This document shows, in pieces, positions 1 to 8,863 of a stretch of 64,000 bases of DNA. The stretch is from Mycoplasmatota bacterium (GTDB lineage: Bacteria; Bacillota_I; Bacilli_A; RF39; UBA660): assembly GCA_022774645.1 (NCBI GenBank), contig JALFKQ010000026.1:62001-126000 (forward strand). The letters are read 5' to 3'. The notes under the pieces were generated by a model. It saw nothing but the letters and a program-made list of their open reading frames with translations. It did not search any database and was not told the DNA's origin. The translations under genes and the position numbers were made by a program. Every line of letters begins with the position of its first letter. Within the stretch, counting starts at the first letter, position 1.

Positions 1-2
1 TT

Positions 3-562
3 TTTGAAGAAAATTCAGAAGGTGAGAAGGTTGAACCTGTTTCATATTTATTCTGTGGATATGATAGTTCAAAAAATACATTTAGTTATGCGACTAATCC
101 ATTATTGGATTTAAGTAAGTATCCAAGATGTAATGTTAAAAAGAACGGTTATCCAAGTGGTGTGTAGTCACTACAACAACTAGAAAAACTGCAACAACAA
201 CTAGTAAGGTATCTACTGATCTTGTTAATGGTGGAAGTGGAACAACTCCAGATATACCTAATAATTGTACTGTTGAAGCTAAAAATGATACTTATTATTT
301 AGTATATTGTATTTCTGATGGTACTGGAGATGGTGTGGTTGGTAAGGAAAAATCTATTGGAATTTGTAATAATGTTTCTTATTGTGTGTATGCCGTTAAT
401 GCATCATCTGATAGCAAAACTCAATATATACTTTACTATAATAATAACGGAACTTGGGATGGTTATGATTTACTTACCGCTGTTTCAAATAAAATTATTA
501 CTACTTGTGGTTTAGTTGATCTTGGTTATAATATTGTATGTAAAACTATTTCTGCATCATAG
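3..562 (+). pseudogene. Surface-type protein, 3' part, broken by a frameshift
   Basis: The gene enters from the left edge. One frame is open from base 3 to a TAG at 165-167; the frame behind it is open from about 158 to the TAG at 560-562. The joined product has a Cys-containing globular part, then a threonine-rich linker (VTTTRKTATTT) typical of surface proteins in this kind of genome, then about 100 residues with several Cys, Asn and Tyr. Removing one GT from the GTGTGT run at about 160-165 restores a single frame. I do not recognise the family. The break may be real, a sequencing error or a slippage site. Confidence 0.6.
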
Positions 563-615
563 TTAATTTGAAGATATTAAGAAATTAATATCTTTTATTT
601 TGGAATAAATTATAT

Positions 616-621
616 TATAAT
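616..621 (+). promoter_or_regulatory. -10 promoter element (TATAAT) of the holin-like gene
   Basis: TATAAT lies 15 bases before the ATG at 637. A transcript starting about 7 bases downstream would begin at the GGTGAT ribosome binding site. Confidence 0.5.
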
Positions 622-636
622 TAAATAGGTGATATT

Positions 637-1059
637 ATGAGTAAAGGTGAGATATATAAAATAGGTAAAAATAATAAATATGAAATTAATAAGAAAGATG
701 ATTTTATATCTTTTTGTGTAGGTATACTTGTTTATGCAGCTGTTCTTATGATAGCTAATAGTTTATTTAAAGGAATTGAGGTTGAAAATTTCTTTTATGC
801 TATTATTGCTGCTTTGATATTAAGTGGGCTTAATTATACTATTAAACCAATATTAATTTATTGGACTTTACCGCTTAGTATTATGTCTTTTGGTATAGCA
901 TATCCAATAGTAAATATGATTATATTAAAATTATGTGATTTAATAATGGGTAGTTCATTTAATATATATGGTTTCTTTGCTACTTTTGTAATTGCAATAT
1001 TTATAAGTGTACTTAAAATAATATTAGATAATATAATAACTAAAAATATAGGGAGATAG
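637..1059 (+). CDS. Phage holin family 4 / YvlD-like membrane protein
   Basis: A 140-residue integral membrane protein with about four hydrophobic segments after a short charged N-terminus. The middle (LNYTIKPILIYWTLPLSI, residues about 69-86) and the following Gly/Phe-rich segment match the pattern of the PF04020 'superfamily IV holin-like' family, whose role in Bacillus (YvlD) is linked to envelope stress rather than phage lysis. GGTGAT precedes the ATG. It sits 3 bases before lgt and is probably its operon leader. Family call is by pattern; function is inferred. Confidence 0.7.
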   Translation: MSKGEIYKIGKNNKYEINKKDDFISFCVGILVYAAVLMIANSLFKGIEVENFFYAIIAALILSGLNYTIKPILIYWTLPLSIMSFGIAYPIVNMIILKLCDLIMGSSFNIYGFFATFVIAIFISVLKIILDNIITKNIGR

Positions 1060-1062
1060 ATT

Positions 1063-1875
1063 ATGGATACAATAATAACAATTGGAAGTTTTTCATTAAA
1101 ATGGTATAGTGTTTTAATTACTATAGCTGTAATTATAGCTTATTTTATGATTTATAGTGAAAGTAAAAGATTTAATATTAAGAGTGAATTTATTTTTAAT
1201 ATGATGTTTTGGACATTAATATTTGGTATTCTTGGAGCTAGAATTTATTATGTTGTATTTAATTGGTCATATTATAGTGAAAATTTAAGTGAAATATATA
1301 AAATATGGAATGGTGGTCTTGCTATTCATGGTGGTATTATTGCTGGTGCTCTTACTATAATTATATATTGTAAGAAATATAAAGTTAAGGTTGGAAGAAT
1401 AATGGATTTAATAGTTCCTGCATTACTTTTAGGACAAGCACTTGGTAGATGGGGAAATTTCTTTAATGGTGAAGCTTATGGTACTATTGTTACAAGAACC
1501 ACACTTGAAAATATGAAGATAATACCAGAATTTGTTATTAATAATATGTATATAGATGGTTTTTATCATTTACCAATGTTCTATTTTGAATCATTATGGT
1601 GTTTTTTAGGATTTATTATTACTTTAATACTTAGAAGAAGAAAATATATTAAAAAAGGACAACTTACTGGATTTTATTTAATGTGGTATGGTACTGCTAG
1701 ATTTGTTATAGAGATATTTAGAACTGATAGTTTAATGCTTGGAGATTTAAAGATTGCTAGAATAGTTAGTGTAATTATGTTTATTATTGGAGTATTTATA
1801 CAACTTATTCAAGGTAGAAAACCTAAGTTAGAGGAATTATATAATTCACCAGAAACAGAAGAAATAAGATTTTAG
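1063..1875 (+). CDS. lgt: Prolipoprotein diacylglyceryl transferase
   Basis: Transfers the diacylglyceryl group of phosphatidylglycerol to the lipobox cysteine of prolipoproteins, in the cytoplasmic membrane. The 270-residue protein has about seven membrane segments and the family motifs: HGGIIAG at about 86-92 and the signature GRWGNFFNGEAYG at about 127-139, including the essential Arg. A second Tyr/Arg-rich motif (YGTARFVIEIFRTDS) is near the C-terminus. Length is normal. It is followed after 8 bases by a thioredoxin-reductase-like gene, an arrangement common in Bacillota. At least one lipoprotein substrate is encoded at 6612-7472. Confidence 0.95.
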   Translation: MDTIITIGSFSLKWYSVLITIAVIIAYFMIYSESKRFNIKSEFIFNMMFWTLIFGILGARIYYVVFNWSYYSENLSEIYKIWNGGLAIHGGIIAGALTIIIYCKKYKVKVGRIMDLIVPALLLGQALGRWGNFFNGEAYGTIVTRTTLENMKIIPEFVINNMYIDGFYHLPMFYFESLWCFLGFIITLILRRRKYIKKGQLTGFYLMWYGTARFVIEIFRTDSLMLGDLKIARIVSVIMFIIGVFIQLIQGRKPKLEELYNSPETEEIRF

Positions 1876-1883
1876 GAGGGTTT

Positions 1884-2741
1884 ATGTTCGATTTAATAAT
1901 TATTGGTGCTGGTCCTGCTGGTATGAGTGCTAGTATATATGCGAGTAAAGCTAATTTAAATACTTTATTAATTGAAGCTGATAGTCCAGGAGGATTATTA
2001 AATAAATTAAATAAAATTGATAATTATTTAGGATTTAAAAATATATCTGGTAGTGATCTTGCATTTAATATGTATGATCATATAAGAAGTTTAAATGTTT
2101 CTTTAAAGCATGAAAAGGTGCTTAAAATTGAAGATAATAATGAAACTAAAAAAGTTATAACTAATAAGGGTGAATATTTTACTAAAAAGGTATTAATTGC
2201 GATTGGAAGAAAGCCTAAGAAAGCGGGAGTTAAAGGAGAGGAATTATATAATAAAAAAGGTATAAGTTATTGTGCTATATGTGATAGTCATTTATATAAA
2301 GATAAAGATGTAGTTGTTACTGGTAATAATGATTTGGCATTTAGTGAAGCTATTTATTTATCTGATATAGCTTCTTCTGTAACACTTATTACAAATAATA
2401 AATATAATGATAAAAGAATTAAAATAATAAATTCTAGTGTTAAAGAGTTTATTGGGCAAGATGCACTTACTGGTGTTAAATTAGAGAATGACGATGTTAT
2501 TAAATGTAGTGCTGCTTTTATTTATAATGGATATATAACTGAAGTAAATTTTTTAAATGAACTTGGTATTATAAATGATTCTGGTAATATTGATGTAGAT
2601 AGCAGAATGGAAACTAATGTTAAAGGTATTTATGCTGCTGGTGATATTATTAAAAAAGATGTTTATCAAATTAATACAGCTGTAAGTGAAGGATGTATTG
2701 CTGCACTTAGTGCTAAAATGGATATTATAAATGAAAAATAA
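1884..2741 (+). CDS. trxB: Thioredoxin-reductase-like flavoprotein
   Basis: A 285-residue FAD-dependent disulfide reductase. The N-terminal FAD motif GAGPAGMSASIYASK is intact, the redox pair CAIC is at about 131-134, and the C-terminal FAD motif (GIYAAGDI) is present. It would reduce the thioredoxin encoded at 15630-15923. Unusually, the NADPH-binding part is altered: where typical enzymes have GGGDSA and HRR, this one has TGNNDLA and TNNKYND. This suggests weak NADPH use or a different electron donor such as ferredoxin or a flavin. It is shorter than the usual 305-320 residues. The gene has an AGGAGG binding site. Confidence 0.8.
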   Translation: MFDLIIIGAGPAGMSASIYASKANLNTLLIEADSPGGLLNKLNKIDNYLGFKNISGSDLAFNMYDHIRSLNVSLKHEKVLKIEDNNETKKVITNKGEYFTKKVLIAIGRKPKKAGVKGEELYNKKGISYCAICDSHLYKDKDVVVTGNNDLAFSEAIYLSDIASSVTLITNNKYNDKRIKIINSSVKEFIGQDALTGVKLENDDVIKCSAAFIYNGYITEVNFLNELGIINDSGNIDVDSRMETNVKGIYAAGDIIKKDVYQINTAVSEGCIAALSAKMDIINEK

Positions 2742-3105
2742 AGATATTTTAATAATTATATTAATTAATATAATACTTTTAATATTATTGTGTCTTATAA
2801 CTACTAATAGATATATAACAATATTAATTGAAATAATATTATATTTAGTATATTATATATATTTGTTATTTAAGAAAGATTATATTAGTTATAAAGTAAT
2901 AGTTAGTAACTTAATTATGTGTTTGATAGGTATATTAGTAATATATATTGTTAATGGTAAAATAGATTTTGTTATTGATGAAGATTTGAGTAATATAGAG
3001 GAATCATTTTCTATATATTCTTTCTTTATAATAAATATATTATATAGTTTAATATTTACATTTACTAATGTTATTAAATTACTTATTAAGAAGATTAAGG
3101 AATAG
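2731..3105 (+). CDS. Small hydrophobic membrane protein, unknown function
   Basis: A 124-residue protein with about four hydrophobic segments rich in Ile and Leu, one acidic stretch around residues 76-90 (DEDLSNIEES) that would lie outside the membrane, and a basic tail. It overlaps the end of the trxB-like gene by 11 bases and ends 10 bases before rlmB, so it is translationally coupled within the lgt-trxB operon. No family recognised. Confidence 0.65.
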   Translation: MKNKDILIIILINIILLILLCLITTNRYITILIEIILYLVYYIYLLFKKDYISYKVIVSNLIMCLIGILVIYIVNGKIDFVIDEDLSNIEESFSIYSFFIINILYSLIFTFTNVIKLLIKKIKE

Positions 3106-3115
3106 TGGAGGAATT

Positions 3116-3814
3116 ATGCTTGTATATGGAAGAAATGTAGCAAGAGAAATATTAAATAGTAATACTAAAGTTTATAAGGTATTTTTAGATAATAATTTTC
3201 GCGATGAAGAATTAATGGATAAGATTGATAAAAAGGGTTTAAAGAAGTTTCATATTGATAAGAATAAGATAGATAAGATGTGTGGTAGTAGTACTAATCA
3301 GGGTATTGCATTAGATATTGAAGAATATGGATATTTAAATATTGAAACACTTGAAAATGATGATAAAGCTAATTTTATTGTTATGTTAGATTCTATTGAA
3401 GATCCACATAATTTTGGAGCTATTATTAGAACTTGTGAATGTGCTGGGGTTGATTATATTATTATTCCTAGAAATAGAAGTGTTAGTGTTAATAGTACTG
3501 TTTATAAGACTTCTAGTGGTGCTTTAAATAATGTTAAGATAATTGAAGTTGTTAATTTAAATAATACTATAAAGAAACTTAAATCACTTGGATATTGGGT
3601 TTATGGAAGTGATGCATTAGGTAAAGATTATAGAACTATTAAGTATGACTCTAAAACTTGTTTAATTATTGGAAGTGAAGGACATGGCCTTAAAAAAATT
3701 GTAAGTAATTCTTGTGATGAAATTATTTCTATACCAATGAAAGGTAAAGTAAATTCTTTAAATGCTTCTGTTGCTTCTGGTATTCTTATATATGAAATAA
3801 TGAAATATAAATAG
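3116..3814 (+). CDS. rlmB: 23S rRNA 2'-O-ribose methyltransferase (TrmH/RlmB family)
   Basis: A SPOUT-class RNA methyltransferase using SAM, 232 residues from the ATG at 3116. That start is preceded by GTGGAGGA; the longer in-frame start at 3068 lies inside the preceding gene and has no ribosome binding site. Motif 1 (DSIEDPHNFGAIIRT), motif 2 (IIGSEGHGL) and motif 3 (MKGKVNSLNASVA) are all intact. The short N-terminal domain (LVYGRNVAREIL) fits RlmB. The next gene is sigH-like, as in Bacillus where rlmB (yacO) lies upstream of sigH. Confidence 0.92.
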   Translation: MLVYGRNVAREILNSNTKVYKVFLDNNFRDEELMDKIDKKGLKKFHIDKNKIDKMCGSSTNQGIALDIEEYGYLNIETLENDDKANFIVMLDSIEDPHNFGAIIRTCECAGVDYIIIPRNRSVSVNSTVYKTSSGALNNVKIIEVVNLNNTIKKLKSLGYWVYGSDALGKDYRTIKYDSKTCLIIGSEGHGLKKIVSNSCDEIISIPMKGKVNSLNASVASGILIYEIMKYK

Positions 3815-3821
3815 GTGAATT

Positions 3822-4427
3822 ATGAATTATGATGATTTAAATGATAATGAACTTGTTTATTTATGCAGTGAAAATAATGAGAATGCAACTATAGAACTTA
3901 TTAATAAGTATAAAGGTATGATACTTATAATACTTAAGGATTTTCTTAAGAAATATAAAATCGTTGGTATTGAAATATCTGATTTATATCAAGAGGGTTT
4001 AATTGGTTTATTAAATGCAATAGAAACTTACGATAAAGATAGGGATGTTACTTTTTATACTTATGCTAATGCTTGTATAAAGTCATCTATTATTACTACT
4101 ATTAGAAGTACATTTACCCAAAAGAATAGAATACTTAATACTTCTTATTCTCTTGATAAAATGTTTGAAGATTCTGAAAATAATTTTTATGAAATATTTA
4201 AAGATGAAAGAGAAGAACCTAATAAGAAATTAATTGATCATGAGGAAACAGTTGAACTTACTAATAGAATTAAATCTAAATTAAGTGAAAATGAAAAAGT
4301 TATTTTTGAACTTAAACTTCAAGGACTTGATAATAAGGAGATAGCTGAACTTATTGATAAAGATAGAAAATATGTTGAAAATACTATATTTAGAATAGGC
4401 AAAAAATATAAAGAAATGGAAAAATGA
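3822..4427 (+). CDS. sigH: Sigma-70 family factor, SigH-like
   Basis: A 201-residue alternative sigma factor. Region 2 is clear (LYQEGLIGLLNAIETYD, then FYTYANACIKSSIITTIRS), followed by SYSLDKMFED as in SigH (SYVSLDKP...), and a region 4 helix-turn-helix (LDNKEIAELIDKDRKYVENTI). Region 1.2 and the full region 3 are absent, as in the SigH/30-kDa group. Position directly after rlmB supports SigH. In relatives SigH drives early-stationary-phase, competence and sporulation genes; here the regulon is unknown. It ends with TGA, which confirms TGA is a stop codon. Confidence 0.8.
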   Translation: MNYDDLNDNELVYLCSENNENATIELINKYKGMILIILKDFLKKYKIVGIEISDLYQEGLIGLLNAIETYDKDRDVTFYTYANACIKSSIITTIRSTFTQKNRILNTSYSLDKMFEDSENNFYEIFKDEREEPNKKLIDHEETVELTNRIKSKLSENEKVIFELKLQGLDNKEIAELIDKDRKYVENTIFRIGKKYKEMEK

Positions 4428-4437
4428 GGTAATATAT

Positions 4438-4992
4438 ATGTTTGATTATTTGAAAGGAATAGTTAGTAAGACTGCTCCTAATTATGTTGTTATTGATTGT
4501 AATGGTGTTGGTTATAAGATATATACACCAAATCCTTATAAGTTTAAAGAGGGCACTACTTCTACTGCTTATGTTTATAATCATATAAGAGAAGATGAAA
4601 ATTCTTTATATGGTTTTATAAGTGAAGATGAAAGAGAATTATTTTTGAAGCTTATTGGTGTTAAAGGTTTAGGTCCTAAGATGGCTCTTCCTATACTTGC
4701 TACAGGTTCTATTAGCGGTATTGTAGATGCAATAGATAGAGAAAATATATTATATTTAAAGAAATTTCCTAAAATTGGAGATAAGGTTGCTAAACAAATT
4801 ATTCTAGATTTAAAAGGAAAATTATCTAGTATTGAATATAGTGAAGAAAGTAATTCTAGTGAAGAACTTGTTATGGCACTTGAAGCTCTTGGATATAAAA
4901 GTGCTGATATTAAGAGTGTTGTAACTAGAATTGATCCAGAGTTAACTATCGAAAATCAAATTAAAGAAGCATTAAAATTATTATTAAAATAA
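4438..4992 (+). CDS. ruvA: Holliday junction DNA helicase subunit RuvA
   Basis: Binds four-way DNA junctions and recruits RuvB for branch migration. 184 residues: N-terminal OB-fold (MFDYLKGIVSK, CNGVGYKI), two helix-hairpin-helix motifs (LIGVKGLGPKMALPIL and LKKFPKIGDKVAKQII, residues about 77-122), and a C-terminal three-helix domain that contacts RuvB (ALEALGYKSADI). Slightly short for the family (about 200). It is separated from ruvB by one inserted nucleotidase gene in the same operon. Confidence 0.95.
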   Translation: MFDYLKGIVSKTAPNYVVIDCNGVGYKIYTPNPYKFKEGTTSTAYVYNHIREDENSLYGFISEDERELFLKLIGVKGLGPKMALPILATGSISGIVDAIDRENILYLKKFPKIGDKVAKQIILDLKGKLSSIEYSEESNSSEELVMALEALGYKSADIKSVVTRIDPELTIENQIKEALKLLLK

Positions 4993-5003
4993 AGGAGTAA
5001 ATT

Positions 5004-5579
5004 ATGGTAATTGGAATTGATATGGATGATACAATATGTTCAACTAATGAACTTATTATTGTAGAAGCAGATAAGTATGATAAAGAAGTATTAGGTGGTA
5101 CTGGTGTAAAGGATGTTAAAGCATATGAATTTAATGATATGCTTGGTTGGGCACCAGAAATGAAAGGGCAATTCTTTAAGGATAGACTTGAATATATAAT
5201 GTCTAGTGCTGTTATTAAAGAAGATGCTAAAGAAGTTATTAATAGACTTCATGATAAAGGGTATAAAATTATAATTATATCTTTTAGAAAAGCTAAATAT
5301 TTAAAAGATCCTTATATGCTTACTAAAAATTGGTTAGATGAAAATGGTGTTAAATATGATAAAATTTATGTTGATACTGGATCTAAGGTTGATGAATGTA
5401 TTGAATCAAAAGTAAATTTATTTATTGATGACAAAGAAAGTCATTGTGAAGAAGTAAGTGAAGCTGGTATTGATGTTATATTATTTACTAATGCTTATAA
5501 TACTGAGGAAAATAGATTTGTAAGAAAAGATAACTGGAAAGATATAGAAAAATATATAGAGGAAAAATATAATGGATGA
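5004..5579 (+). CDS. HAD-family 5'-nucleotidase (NT5C type)
   Basis: A 191-residue HAD phosphatase of the deoxyribonucleotidase NT5C group (PF06941). It has the N-terminal nucleophile motif [11 protein letters not shown], a second motif with Ser/Arg ([10 protein letters not shown]), and the metal-binding acidic motif [13 protein letters not shown] near residue 136. The expected reaction is dephosphorylation of (deoxy)nucleoside monophosphates. It is inserted between ruvA and ruvB and overlaps the ruvB start by 8 bases, so it is co-translated with the repair genes. Substrate is not certain. Confidence 0.8.
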   Translation: MVIGIDMDDTICSTNELIIVEADKYDKEVLGGTGVKDVKAYEFNDMLGWAPEMKGQFFKDRLEYIMSSAVIKEDAKEVINRLHDKGYKIIIISFRKAKYLKDPYMLTKNWLDENGVKYDKIYVDTGSKVDECIESKVNLFIDDKESHCEEVSEAGIDVILFTNAYNTEENRFVRKDNWKDIEKYIEEKYNG

Positions 5580-6585
5580 GAGAATAGTTACTAATCATGA
5601 ACTTGAAGCTGATACTTTTGAAAAGACGATTAGACCGGATTCTTTTGATGAATATATTGGACAAACTGATGTTAAAGAAAATATAAAGGTTTTTGTAAAG
5701 GCAGCTAAGATTAGAAATACTAATTTAGATCATGTACTTTTATATGGCCCTCCTGGTCTTGGAAAAACTACACTTGCTCATATTATTGCTAATGAACTTG
5801 GTAGTAATATTAAGACTGCTAGTGGACCTACTATTGAAAAAAGTGGTGATCTTGCTGCAATATTATCTACACTTGAACCAAATGATGTACTTTTTATAGA
5901 TGAAATACATAGAATACCAAGATATATTGAAGAGATATTATATAGTGCTATGGAAGACTTTAAACTTGATATTATAATTGGTGGTGAAGGGCAAAGTAGA
6001 AGTATTAAAATAGATCTTCCTCCTTTTACATTAGTTGGTGCTACTACAAGAGCTGGTGATTTATCTAGTCCTTTAAGAGATAGATTTGGTATTGTTTCTA
6101 AACTTGAATTTTATAGTAATGAAGAACTTGCATTAATTGTTAAAAGAACAGCAAGAGTATTAAATGTAGAAATAGATGATGAATCTGCATATGAAATAGC
6201 TATTAGAAGTAGAAAGACACCTAGAATTGCTAATAGACTTTTAAAAAGAGTTAGTGATTTTGCTCTTGTTGAAAGTGACGGTAATATAAATATTGATGTA
6301 GTTAAAAAAGCTTTATCAAGACTTAAAATAAATGATAATGGACTTGATAGTACTGATATCGAATATTTAATGAGTATTATTAATAAATTTAATGGAGGAC
6401 CGGTTGGTATTGAATCGATTGCTTCATCTATTGGTGAAGAAGCTACTACTATTGAAGATGTTATTGAACCATTCTTATTACAAGAAGGATATGTTAAAAG
6501 AACAGCAAGAGGTAGAATTGTTACTGAGAAAACATATAGAGAATTTAAAATTAATACACAAAGAACACTATTTGATTTTGAATAG
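5572..6585 (+). CDS. ruvB: Holliday junction branch-migration ATPase RuvB
   Basis: AAA+ motor that drives branch migration with RuvA. 337 residues with Walker [10 protein letters not shown] (about 61-69), Walker B DEIHR (about 109-113), sensor 1 GATTRAG, the arginine finger region PLRDRFGI, and the C-terminal winged helix ([13 protein letters not shown]). Length is normal. The start ATG overlaps the end of the nucleotidase gene. The stop codon lies inside the operon's terminator hairpin. Confidence 0.97.
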   Translation: MDERIVTNHELEADTFEKTIRPDSFDEYIGQTDVKENIKVFVKAAKIRNTNLDHVLLYGPPGLGKTTLAHIIANELGSNIKTASGPTIEKSGDLAAILSTLEPNDVLFIDEIHRIPRYIEEILYSAMEDFKLDIIIGGEGQSRSIKIDLPPFTLVGATTRAGDLSSPLRDRFGIVSKLEFYSNEELALIVKRTARVLNVEIDDESAYEIAIRSRKTPRIANRLLKRVSDFALVESDGNINIDVVKKALSRLKINDNGLDSTDIEYLMSIINKFNGGPVGIESIASSIGEEATTIEDVIEPFLLQEGYVKRTARGRIVTEKTYREFKINTQRTLFDFE

Positions 6586-6595
6586 TGTTTTTATA
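6564..6595 (+). terminator. Rho-independent terminator after ruvB
   Basis: Arms AACACTATT (6564-6572) and AATAGTGTT (6581-6589), 8-base loop, then a T run. The ruvB stop codon is within the stem. Confidence 0.85.
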
Positions 6596-6611
6596 TTAAT
6601 AAAAAAAAGAA

Positions 6612-7472
6612 TTATTTCTTATATAATTCCTTTTTATAATTATCAATTACATCATTCATCATTGATATATAATCTTTATTATTATTTTTTTCTTCTTCTG
6701 TTATTGTAAACATACTTTTAATAGGTACTTTAACGATTGAATTTTCACTTATGAATTTTTCTTGTCTTTCATTTAATGTATCATCTTCTAAATAATAAAC
6801 ATACTGTATAGCTTTTGTACTAACTAATTTTTTAGCTTCTGCATATGCTTTATCTATTGTTTTATTATTTTCATCAAGTGATATTACATTAATATTATAT
6901 TTTGTTAAGTAATTAAATACATCATTTGTAGTAAGTATTGTTTTATAGTTACCATTTTTGCCTATATCATATAGGCTTACATCAAGTTCACTTACCATTT
7001 CATTTAAAGTTTTGTAATTATTTTCTATTTTTTCTTTTATATAAACATTATCATTATATTCTATAAGACCTGATTTAATATTACTACATAGCATTAAGTA
7101 ATTTGATGGGTTAAGCCACATACTTTCATTTTTTAAATCTCTACTCATTCCTTTTGTAGCATCTACAAGTTGTATATTATCATTTCTATTATATAAATCT
7201 TTTGCTAAATATGCTTCACCAGAAACACCGCTATATATAAATATTTCTCCTGTAGAATATTTATCTTTCTTTTTTTCAGTGACTTTGTAATCACTTTTAG
7301 AACCATTTGGATAAACACTACTTACTTTTGCATAATCACTATAGAGTGCTGTTGTGGCATATTCGATAGGATAAGTTGTCACATATATATAACTATCATT
7401 AAAGTCATCGTTTATATTACAACCTGTTAAAAATAAAAAACAAACTAATAAAACACTAAATATTTTTTTCAT
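6612..7472 (-). CDS. ZnuA-like metal-transport lipoprotein lacking the metal histidines
   Basis: A 286-residue secreted lipoprotein: basic N-terminus, hydrophobic core and lipobox FLTGC (Cys18). The rest follows the fold order of the cluster A-I solute-binding proteins for Zn/Mn ([45 protein letters not shown]). The three histidines that bind metal in ZnuA/MntC are missing: the usual PHDFE site reads SKSDYKV, and H-x-WLDP reads MWLNP. No znuB/znuC genes are adjacent. It overlaps yidD by 17 bases. It may bind another ligand or have a scaffold role. Confidence 0.7.
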   Translation of the reverse strand: MKKIFSVLLVCFLFLTGCNINDDFNDSYIYVTTYPIEYATTALYSDYAKVSSVYPNGSKSDYKVTEKKKDKYSTGEIFIYSGVSGEAYLAKDLYNRNDNIQLVDATKGMSRDLKNESMWLNPSNYLMLCSNIKSGLIEYNDNVYIKEKIENNYKTLNEMVSELDVSLYDIGKNGNYKTILTTNDVFNYLTKYNINVISLDENNKTIDKAYAEAKKLVSTKAIQYVYYLEDDTLNERQEKFISENSIVKVPIKSMFTITEEEKNNNKDYISMMNDVIDNYKKELYKK

Positions 7473-7689
7473 AATTTTCTCCCTCTACAATTACAGGGTC
7501 ATATCCAATTTTTCCAAATGGATGACACCTGAGTATTCTTTTTATTCCTTTTAATATTCCTTTAATTCCATATATATTTATGCATTCTTTCATATATTCA
7601 CTACAAGTTGGTGTAAATCTACACATAGAGTGACAATGAAGAGGTGTTATTTGATATATATCAATTAACTTTATTAATATTTTTTTCAT
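7456..7689 (-). CDS. yidD: Membrane protein insertion efficiency factor YidD
   Basis: A 77-residue protein with the YidD signature: a short amphipathic N-terminus, then [13 protein letters not shown] with three conserved Cys, [14 protein letters not shown] and GYDPV. YidD assists the YidC insertase at the inner face of the membrane. Usual length is 70-90. It starts a two-gene reverse unit with the lipoprotein gene. Confidence 0.93.
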   Translation of the reverse strand: MKKILIKLIDIYQITPLHCHSMCRFTPTCSEYMKECINIYGIKGILKGIKRILRCHPFGKIGYDPVIVEGENYEKNI

Positions 7690-7723
7690 ATATTAATTAT
7701 ATAATAAATTGTTTTAAAAATAA

Positions 7724-7864
7724 ATATATTTTGCATACAAAAATAATAGTATAAATATATATAATAAAATTGATGATCATTTTAGATTAAATGAAAATAC
7801 TATAGAAACTGATAATATTACTTATGAAGAATTTATGAGTGAAGTAGGTATTAGGGGATGGTAA
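7724..7864 (+). pseudogene. Gene remnant, C-terminal coding fragment
   Basis: An open stretch of about 46 codons with no usable start codon, ending in TAA at 7862-7864. The translated tail (NITYEEFMSEVGIRGW) looks protein-like and has the codon use of its neighbours. It probably is the end of a gene whose front has been lost, and it may belong with the Lgt-like remnant that follows. Confidence 0.3.
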
Positions 7865-8105
7865 ATACTAATATACAGTTATATTCTGTATGTATTATTT
7901 TATCTTTTATAGTAAATGCTGTTATTGTATTTTTATTAAACAAAATACAAGAAAAATATGTTGGTTATATGCTTATTTTATGCTTGATTTTTTAAGAAGT
8001 GGTCATACTAATACTCTTATTAGTGTAAATCAAATAGTATGTTTAATATTTATTATAGTTAGTATTATTATGATAAGGAAAAATAATAATGTAATTTATG
8101 ATTAA
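7858..8105 (+). pseudogene. Lgt-like C-terminal remnant with frameshift
   Basis: Two overlapping frames join into about 75 residues that resemble the last third of prolipoprotein diacylglyceryl transferase. The first frame (7858-7995) begins ATGGTAAATACT after TTAGGGG and reads NIQLYSVCIILSFIVN, like the 'QLYES' segment of Lgt; the second (to 8105) reads FMLDFLRSGHTNTLISVNQI, like the C-terminal 'RFFIEFLRTD...' part. A shift of one base near 7975 would join them. The intact lgt is at 1063-1875, so this seems a decayed second copy or an unrelated small membrane protein. Confidence 0.35.
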
Positions 8106-8108
8106 TTA

Positions 8109-8117
8109 TGTTATAAT
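8109..8117 (+). promoter_or_regulatory. Extended -10 promoter of rnc
   Basis: TG-T-TATAAT; the TATAAT ends at 8117. The expected transcript start (about 8124) coincides with a GTG at 8124 and is 9 bases before the ATG at 8133, so rnc mRNA appears leaderless or nearly so. Confidence 0.6.
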
Positions 8118-8132
8118 TTTATTGTGATTGTT

Positions 8133-8780
8133 ATGGAGAATATATTTGAAAAATTTAATATTGTAATAAAGAATACTGCACTTTTAAAAGTCGCACTTAC
8201 TCATTCTAGTTATTCTAATGAACATAATGAAGAAAGTTATGAAAGATTAGAATATTTGGGAGATGCTGTTCTTGAAATTGTGTGTAGTGATTATTTATAT
8301 AATAATACAAATTATCCAGAAGGTGAAATGAGTAGACTTAGGAGTTTATATGTATGTGAAAATGCTTTATATGAATATTCAAAGGAAATTAAGTTAAAAG
8401 ATTATATATTACTTGGTAATGGGATTGTTGAAGCAAACAAAACTATAATTGCTGATGTATTTGAAGCAGTTATTGCTGTTATATATTTAGAGCAAGGACT
8501 TGATACTGTTAAGCGATTATTTAATGAGTTAATAGTTCCATATATTAAGCATCACGATGATTTTTTAAAGGATTATAAGAGTTTATTACAAGAAAGTGTT
8601 CAAACTGTTAAAAAAAGTGTTACATATAAGTTAGTTGATGAAAGTGGACCTGCTCATCATAAAGAATTTAAAGTAGAAGTTATTATTGATGATTTGGTTT
8701 ATGGAGTAGGTATTGGTAATTCTAAAAAAGAAGCTGAACAAAATGCAGCAAAAGAAGCTTATCAAAAAAGAGCTAAATAG
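8133..8780 (+). CDS. rnc: Ribonuclease III
   Basis: Double-strand-specific endoribonuclease that processes rRNA precursors and structured mRNAs. 215 residues from the ATG at 8133; GTG at 8124 is an alternative in-frame start. The catalytic domain carries the signature YERLEYLGDAVLE (about 34-46) and the second acidic motif ADVFEAVIAVIY; a C-terminal dsRNA-binding domain follows (SGPAHHKEF...GNSKKEAEQNAAKEA). Length is normal. smc follows with its own promoter, as in Bacillus rnc-smc. No ribosome binding site is visible. Confidence 0.95.
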   Translation: MENIFEKFNIVIKNTALLKVALTHSSYSNEHNEESYERLEYLGDAVLEIVCSDYLYNNTNYPEGEMSRLRSLYVCENALYEYSKEIKLKDYILLGNGIVEANKTIIADVFEAVIAVIYLEQGLDTVKRLFNELIVPYIKHHDDFLKDYKSLLQESVQTVKKSVTYKLVDESGPAHHKEFKVEVIIDDLVYGVGIGNSKKEAEQNAAKEAYQKRAK

Positions 8781-8784
8781 CTTT

Positions 8785-8819
8785 AAAACTGAATAATTTC
8801 TTTTTTATTCAGTTTTTTT
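8785..8819 (+). terminator. Terminator after rnc
   Basis: Perfect 12-base arms AAAACTGAATAA (8785-8796) and TTATTCAGTTTT (8805-8816), followed by T residues. Confidence 0.85.
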
Positions 8820-8820
8820 A

Positions 8821-8829
8821 TGTTATAAT
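8821..8829 (+). promoter_or_regulatory. Extended -10 promoter of smc
   Basis: TG-T-TATAAT directly after the rnc terminator. The smc ATG is at 8864 with GTGGTGA as ribosome binding site. Confidence 0.6.
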
Positions 8830-8863
8830 TAATTAGTAATTAAAATAGAAGTGGTGAATAAAT

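Noticed and set aside
637-1059. Prophage holin
   Set aside because: The family is chromosomal YvlD-like, the gene is in the lgt operon, and no phage genes are near.
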